A stretch of 7,888 nucleotides of DNA. Source: Allosphingosinicella sp. GTDB lineage: Bacteria > Pseudomonadota > Alphaproteobacteria > Sphingomonadales > Sphingomonadaceae. Both the position numbers and the translations under genes were made by a program. This document shows, piece by piece, positions 3,757 through 7,888 of this stretch. The stretch is taken from the NCBI GenBank assembly GCA_030146745.1, contig JASLBD010000284.1, positions 1 to 7,888 on the forward strand, given 5' to 3'. Each line of letters begins with the position of its first letter. Position 1 is the stretch's first letter. Below the pieces are notes generated by a model. The model was given only the letters and a program-made list of their open reading frames with translations. It did not search any database and was not told the origin of the DNA.

Positions 3757-6291
3757 ATGAAGCACGTGGGTGCGAAGATGCTGGGGGGAGCGGTCGAGCT
3801 TGGGCTCGAGCGAAGCACGCTCGTTGCCTGTCGCGGCAATGCGGCCGAAGCGGCGCGGAGCCGAAGCGCCGACCAGCTGCGCAGAATTCTCGACCATATT
3901 CCGCAGATGGTCTGGTCGGCCCGGCCTGACGGTCATCATGATTATTACAGCCGGCTCTGGTACGGCTTCACGGGCGTGGAAGAGGGGTCGACGGACGGCG
4001 ATTCCTGGAAGGAGTTGTTCCACCCGGACGACCGCGAGCCGGCCTGGGCCATGTGGCGCCATTCGCTCGAAACGGGCGATCATTACCAGATAGAATATCG
4101 GTTGCGGCACCATTCCGGCGAGTATCGCTGGGTATTGGGCCGGGCCTGGCCGGAGCGGGATGCGGACGGGCGGATCGTGCGCTGGTACGGCACCTCCACC
4201 GACATCCATGCTCAGAAGCTGGCGCATGCCGTGATGGGCGAAACCGAGGAGCGATACCGGCTCGCACTGCGTGCGACCCAGGACGCGATCTGGGATTGGG
4301 ACCTCGCGACCGATCAGGTGTTATGGAACGATGCGCTGAGGAGCGTTTACGGTCACTCCCTGGACAAGAACGAGAGCACCGCGAGCTGGTGGCTCAGCCA
4401 GGTACATCCCGACGATCGTGCCCGGGTCCGCGACAGCATCCACCGGGTCGTCGAAGGCGACGGCCGGATCTGGACGGCGGAATATCGGTTCAGGCGCTCG
4501 GACGGCCATTTCGCCGACGTGCTCGACCGAGGCACCGTCCTGCGCGACGAGACCGGGCGCGCGCTTCGGATGATCGGTGCGCTGCTCGATCTGTCGGAGC
4601 GAAAGCGAAGCGAGGAAGCGCTTCGCGCCAGCGAGCTGCTTCACCGCAGCGTCATCGAGGCGAGCGCGGATTGCATCAAGATCATGAGTCTCGACGGACG
4701 GCTCGATCATATGAATGGCCCCGGCGTGGCGCTGCTGGAGCTTCCCGATTTCGAATCCGTCCGGGGCGAGAACTGGGCGCAGCTCTGGCCGAAGTCGGCC
4801 CGCAAGACAGTCGAGGCTGCTCTTTGCGAGGCCCGTAACGGAAATCTCTTCCGATTCACCGAATTCTGCCCGACCGCGAAGGGAACCCCCAAATGGTGGG
4901 ACGTGGTCGTCACGCCGATGGCGAACGAGCAAGGCGAGGTCACCCGGCTGCTCTCGATAGCCCGTGACATCACCTGCAGTCGCGAGACCGCGGAGCGGCT
5001 TCGGTGGTCGAGCGAGCATGATGCGCTGACGGATCTTCCGAACCGCCGGTCATTCCACTCGCATCTGCAGGCCGCGACGTTGCGCGCCATGGAATCCGGG
5101 CAGATGGTCGGGCTCCTGCTGCTCGATCTGGACCACTTCAAGCATGTCAACGACACGCTCGGGCATCTGGCGGGCGACCACCTCCTGAAGACGTTCGCAA
5201 AACGCCTCAAAAGCTGCGTCCGGACGACCGACATGGTGGCACGGCTGGGCGGCGACGAGTTCGCGGTGATCCTCGACGGAGTCGAAGGACGCGAGGATTT
5301 GCTCAAGGCGGGAGGATCCATCCTGGCGCGCCTCGATGCGCCGATCCGCTTCGACGGCAGGGCCGTCAGCGCGGGGGCCAGCATCGGCGGAGCCTTGTTT
5401 CCGGCGGATGCCTCGAACGCCAACGAACTGTTCAAGAACGCCGACACGGCACTCTATGCGCTCAAGGCCTCGGGCCGGGGCGGAACCCGCATGTTCCACA
5501 ACTATATGCGCGAAGAGGCCCAGAAGGCGGCCTCGCAGCTCAGCCTCGCGCGCATAGCGATTTCCGAAAAATCGATCGTTCCGCATTACCAGCAGAAAGT
5601 GGACCTCGAAAGCGGCCGGATCCGCGGCTTCGAAGCGCTGCTCCGCTGGCAGCATCCGCGCCTGGGACTCCAGCTGCCGGAAACCGTCGCCGAGGCCTTC
5701 AAGGATTATGAGCTCGCCTCCAAGATAGGGGCGCTCATGCAGCACAGGATCTTCAGCGACATGGTCCGCTGGCGCAAGGCCGGGGTCGACGTCGGCCGGG
5801 TTTCGATCAACGCCGCCCCGGCGGAGTTTCTCCGCGACGATTTCGCCGAGCGCTTCCTCGCGCGACTCGCGGAATATGAGCTGGAGGAGGATTCCGTGGA
5901 GGTGGAGGTGACGGAACATGTGTTTTTGGACCGGGGCGCGGAATATGTCGCGCGCGCCCTGAATGTCCTGAACAGCTATCGGGTGCGGATATCGCTCGAC
6001 GACTTCGGCACAGGCTATTCGTCCTTGTCCCATCTGCGCGATTTCCCGGTGGACGTCGTGAAGATCGACAGATCTTTCGTGGCCCGAATGGTGGACCAGG
6101 CGGATATCGCCTCGATCGTCTCGGCCGTGCTGGATCTGGCCGCGAGCCTGGGCATAGAGGTCGTCGCCGAGGGCATCGAGACGGAGGAACAGGCGGAGCT
6201 GCTCCGTCGCAAGAATTGCAGCCTGGGCCAGGGCTATTTGTTCGGAAGAGCGGTGGCCCCGGACGAAGTGGCGGTCCTGCTGGGAAGGTGA
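3757..6291 (+). CDS. Triple-PAS GGDEF-EAL cyclic-di-GMP cyclase/phosphodiesterase
   Basis: A soluble 844-residue sensor-enzyme with no signal peptide or membrane helix. Three PAS/PAC units occupy about 36-155, 162-290 and 292-412; the first two contain HPDDR (89-93 and 217-221) as in PAS_3 folds. The GGDEF domain (about 415-575) has GGDEF at 498-502 and an intact allosteric I-site RxxD (RTTD, 489-492), so diguanylate cyclase activity and product feedback look possible. The EAL domain (about 600-840) keeps E626-A-L, N685, the E717/E720 pair, DDFGTGYSS (748-756), K769, E805 and Q825, so phosphodiesterase activity also looks possible. The ATG at 3757 has GGGA 6 nt upstream. It probably adjusts c-di-GMP in response to ligands sensed by the PAS domains; the ligand is unknown. 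It sits directly downstream of cpdR, which suggests a PdeA-like link to CpdR/ClpXP proteolysis (inference). Confidence 0.93.
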   Translation: MKHVGAKMLGGAVELGLERSTLVACRGNAAEAARSRSADQLRRILDHIPQMVWSARPDGHHDYYSRLWYGFTGVEEGSTDGDSWKELFHPDDREPAWAMWRHSLETGDHYQIEYRLRHHSGEYRWVLGRAWPERDADGRIVRWYGTSTDIHAQKLAHAVMGETEERYRLALRATQDAIWDWDLATDQVLWNDALRSVYGHSLDKNESTASWWLSQVHPDDRARVRDSIHRVVEGDGRIWTAEYRFRRSDGHFADVLDRGTVLRDETGRALRMIGALLDLSERKRSEEALRASELLHRSVIEASADCIKIMSLDGRLDHMNGPGVALLELPDFESVRGENWAQLWPKSARKTVEAALCEARNGNLFRFTEFCPTAKGTPKWWDVVVTPMANEQGEVTRLLSIARDITCSRETAERLRWSSEHDALTDLPNRRSFHSHLQAATLRAMESGQMVGLLLLDLDHFKHVNDTLGHLAGDHLLKTFAKRLKSCVRTTDMVARLGGDEFAVILDGVEGREDLLKAGGSILARLDAPIRFDGRAVSAGASIGGALFPADASNANELFKNADTALYALKASGRGGTRMFHNYMREEAQKAASQLSLARIAISEKSIVPHYQQKVDLESGRIRGFEALLRWQHPRLGLQLPETVAEAFKDYELASKIGALMQHRIFSDMVRWRKAGVDVGRVSINAAPAEFLRDDFAERFLARLAEYELEEDSVEVEVTEHVFLDRGAEYVARALNVLNSYRVRISLDDFGTGYSSLSHLRDFPVDVVKIDRSFVARMVDQADIASIVSAVLDLAASLGIEVVAEGIETEEQAELLRRKNCSLGQGYLFGRAVAPDEVAVLLGR

Positions 6292-6294
6292 CCC

Positions 6295-6326
6295 GCCCGC
6301 GCCGCGCGCTCGAGTTCGCGGCGGGC
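6295..6326 (+). terminator. GC-rich hairpin after the GGDEF-EAL gene (weak terminator candidate)
   Basis: Starting 3 bp after the stop codon, GCCCG-CG-CCGCG (6295-6306) pairs with CGCGGCGGGC (6317-6326): ten base pairs with a 2-nt bulge and a 10-nt loop. The sequence after it (TGAAAGG) has no T-tract, so it is not a classical intrinsic terminator. It may stabilise the 3' end of the mRNA. Confidence 0.35.
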
Positions 6327-6346
6327 TGAAAGGCGCCGAGGGCGGG

Positions 6347-6375
6347 TTGCACCGGCCCGAGGTGCTCGCTACATG
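6347..6375 (+). promoter_or_regulatory. Promoter of the tRNA-Val gene
   Basis: TTGCAC (6347-6352) and TACATG (6370-6375) are separated by exactly 17 bp. Initiation would fall about 6382, a few bases before the mature tRNA 5' end. The tRNA therefore seems to be its own short transcription unit together with the terminator at 6463-6498. Confidence 0.6.
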
Positions 6376-6385
6376 GCGCCCCAGT

Positions 6386-6460
6386 GGGCGTGTAGCTCAG
6401 TGGTAGAGCACTGTGTTGACATCGCAGGGGTCGCAAGTTCAATCCTTGCCACGCCCACCA
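6386..6460 (+). tRNA. tRNA-Val (anticodon GAC)
   Basis: A complete 75-nt cloverleaf. The acceptor stem GGGCGTG (6386-6392) pairs with CACGCCC (6450-6456), followed by discriminator A and an encoded CCA (6458-6460). The D-stem is GCTC/GAGC (6395-6398 and 6406-6409). The anticodon stem CTGTG/CGCAG contains one G-U pair and holds loop TTGACAT with anticodon GAC at 6418-6420, which reads GUC/GUU valine codons. The variable loop is GGGTC, and the T-arm is GCAAG-TTCAATC-CTTGC. All stems pair, so the gene appears functional. Confidence 0.97.
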
Positions 6461-6462
6461 TT

Positions 6463-6498
6463 AAAGCCCCGGAAATCCGCGGATTTCCGGGGCTTTTT
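6463..6498 (+). terminator. Perfect 17-bp palindromic terminator after tRNA-Val
   Basis: AAAGCCCCGGAAATCCG (6463-6479) is followed at once by its exact inverted copy (6480-6496), and T continues to 6498, giving a five-T tract on the plus strand. On the minus strand the stem is followed by only CTTTAATGG, a weaker U-tract. It may nonetheless stop transcripts of the convergent deaminase gene, whose stop codon is about 30 bp away. Confidence 0.92.
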
Positions 6499-6528
6499 GA
6501 ATCCGGCCGGCGCCGTTGCGAAGCGCAG

Positions 6529-7888
6529 TCAGATGTTGCTGGTCGTGACGATCACGGTCGCGCCCGGGAAGCGGTTCAGGAACTGCCGGATGACGTCGGA
6601 GCAGGAAGGGCAGGGCGCCCGCTCCGTGTACATTCGGATTGTGATCTTCGAATAATCGGATACCGGCATTCGAGAGGCCCGGATCTGCCGGGCGATATGC
6701 TCGAGCAGGATCCGCTCCGTATCGTGCTCGCGCGGCAGACCCCTGTGGGAGAAAGCGGTGAATTCGGGCGCATCGGGCAGGTGGGTCATGCCCGGATATT
6801 GCTGGCGGTTGCTCTTGGTAGCCAGAACCTGCGAGCTGTCTCCCATCCGGACTTCGGCAATGGCGACGTTGCGGTCCGGCGAGAAGCCCAGCATCTGGCG
6901 GTAGGCGTCGGCCATCCTCCGGCCGTAATCGGCATCGATGCCGCCCTGGGCGTCGCTGGGAATGACCGGAGCATCGGTGACGATCACCGAATATTCGGGA
7001 GTGATCTCCACCTCCCGCATTCGCGCGCTGGCCGATGGCGGCCCGCCCTCGTCGACCCCCGGCATTGCGAGCGGCTCCATCAGCCGCTGCTCCGGCAGAT
7101 CGCCGACGACCTGCTGGGATTCGCCGAGGTCCCTGTTCGCCGAAAAAAGCCAGCGTTCCCGACGCCGCCGACGGTCCGCCGTCGCTTCGTCAGGTGGGGG
7201 GCCTTCGGCGATCAGGCGGCGGATCGCATCGCCATAATCGTCGTGCAGCAGGGCAATCAGCCGGCGGACCGGCTCGGAGCCTTCCTTCTTCGGCTTGGGC
7301 TTGGGCAGCGCTTTGGCGACGTCCTCCAGCGCTTCGTGAAGCGGATGGCCGGGCGGCAGCAGATCGACCGCCGCCTGGACGCGTCTGGTGAGGTCGACGC
7401 GCTGATCGGGCGTTATCGAGACGCTGAGCGCCTTCAGGTAGGCGCCCGGATCCTGATCCACGTCATCGGCCGGCGCCTGGCCCTCCGCCTCGTCCTCATC
7501 GTTGAGCGAGCGCGCTTCGAGCTTGTCCGGAACTTCGTCGTCGGCCACTCGGGTCTTCGCGACGCTTTCCGGTTCGTCGCCGGCGGGGGGCGCCGACGGC
7601 GGAGTGCCGCCTTCCCCGGAGCCCGGCGCGCGCGCGCGAAAGCCCATCTGGCGGTTCAACTCGTCCATGACCGCTTGCGAGCGTATCGCCTGCTGATCGC
7701 CCCGACCGCCAACTCCGCTGGTCATCGGCCCGCCCAGCTCCCCGAGCACCGCGTCGGGGGCGGCGAGACTCGGATCGCCGGTCGTGGCGGCGAGATGGGC
7801 GAGGAAAGCCTCGAACACGGTGCCGCGATTCCCGAACGCGTCCATCGTGCCGAAGGGCTGGTCGCCGGCGAGGAGTGCGCGATAATCG
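6529..7888 (-). CDS. Polymorphic-toxin-like protein with C-terminal deaminase domain (N-terminus outside window)
   Basis: The frame is open from the window edge to a TGA at 6529-6531 (452 codons). There is an ATG at 7845, but the upstream codons (DYRALLAGDQPFGT) read smoothly into it, so the true start is probably outside. Numbering from that ATG: residues 70-135 are a low-complexity Gly/Pro/Asp/Glu linker; about 135-260 is mostly helical with basic patches (KPKPKKEG, 181-188; RRRRRER, 225-231). About 275-438 is the final domain. It carries HDTERILLEHIA (H374, D375, catalytic-type E377) and, 35 residues on, YTERAPCPSCSDVIRQF (C412, C415), the zinc/proton-shuttle layout of cytidine-deaminase-fold toxins of the Toxin-deaminase (BURPS668_1122-like) type. 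It probably deaminates bases in nucleic acid or free nucleotides of a target cell. Delivery route and substrate are unknown. No immunity gene lies directly downstream. Confidence 0.75.
   Translation of the reverse strand, partial: DYRALLAGDQPFGTMDAFGNRGTVFEAFLAHLAATTGDPSLAAPDAVLGELGGPMTSGVGGRGDQQAIRSQAVMDELNRQMGFRARAPGSGEGGTPPSAPPAGDEPESVAKTRVADDEVPDKLEARSLNDEDEAEGQAPADDVDQDPGAYLKALSVSITPDQRVDLTRRVQAAVDLLPPGHPLHEALEDVAKALPKPKPKKEGSEPVRRLIALLHDDYGDAIRRLIAEGPPPDEATADRRRRRERWLFSANRDLGESQQVVGDLPEQRLMEPLAMPGVDEGGPPSASARMREVEITPEYSVIVTDAPVIPSDAQGGIDADYGRRMADAYRQMLGFSPDRNVAIAEVRMGDSSQVLATKSNRQQYPGMTHLPDAPEFTAFSHRGLPREHDTERILLEHIARQIRASRMPVSDYSKITIRMYTERAPCPSCSDVIRQFLNRFPGATVIVTTSNI

Noticed and set aside
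5050..6033. Long minus-strand open frame opposite the GGDEF-EAL gene (327 codons)
   Set aside because: It lies wholly antisense to clear GGDEF/EAL motifs; high third-position G/C keeps the antisense frame open. It has no recognisable domain.
1..7888. CRISPR array, insertion sequence, transposase or integrase
   Set aside because: No regularly spaced direct repeats, no transposase or integrase motifs and no terminal inverted repeats flanking a gene were seen.

Overview
The window is high-GC DNA with strong G/C preference at third codon positions. The gene set (a CpdR-type response regulator, an N-formylglutamate amidohydrolase, a tRNA-Val and a mosaic of intergenic palindromes) points to an alphaproteobacterium. 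The protein sequences look most like the sphingomonads (Sphingomonadaceae). This assignment rests on recognition of the families, not on a database search.

Left part (1-1090). The window opens with the last 35 codons of an unrecognised plus-strand gene, followed by a 93-bp composite palindrome typical of dispersed alphaproteobacterial repeats. Next is a minus-strand gene for a small XRE-family helix-turn-helix regulator, with a 15-bp imperfect inverted repeat just upstream of its start that may be its operator. Beyond that lies what looks like the C-terminal remnant of a cytochrome b561 gene that has lost its N-terminal part. It is followed by a likely small-RNA gene with a sigma70-like promoter, three stem-loops, a UCCUCCC motif and a perfect intrinsic terminator.

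Middle part (1086-3640). Two small uncharacterised minus-strand genes (70 and 63 codons) are followed by a two-gene minus-strand unit: an N-formylglutamate amidohydrolase-family gene and, 2 bp after it, a small secreted protein. Divergent from this unit is a cpdR-like single-domain response regulator.

Right part (3640-7888). Downstream of cpdR and in the same direction is a large soluble PAS-PAS-PAS-GGDEF-EAL protein whose cyclase and phosphodiesterase motifs both look intact. In Caulobacter, CpdR delivers the PAS-GGDEF-EAL phosphodiesterase PdeA to ClpXP, so this linkage is the most suggestive functional pairing here. Next come a tRNA-Val(GAC) with its own promoter and a perfect terminator. 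Convergent to these is the C-terminal part of a long minus-strand protein that runs off the window end and finishes in a toxin-type nucleotide/nucleic-acid deaminase domain (HDTE and PCPSC motifs). No immunity gene fits directly downstream of that toxin-like gene.
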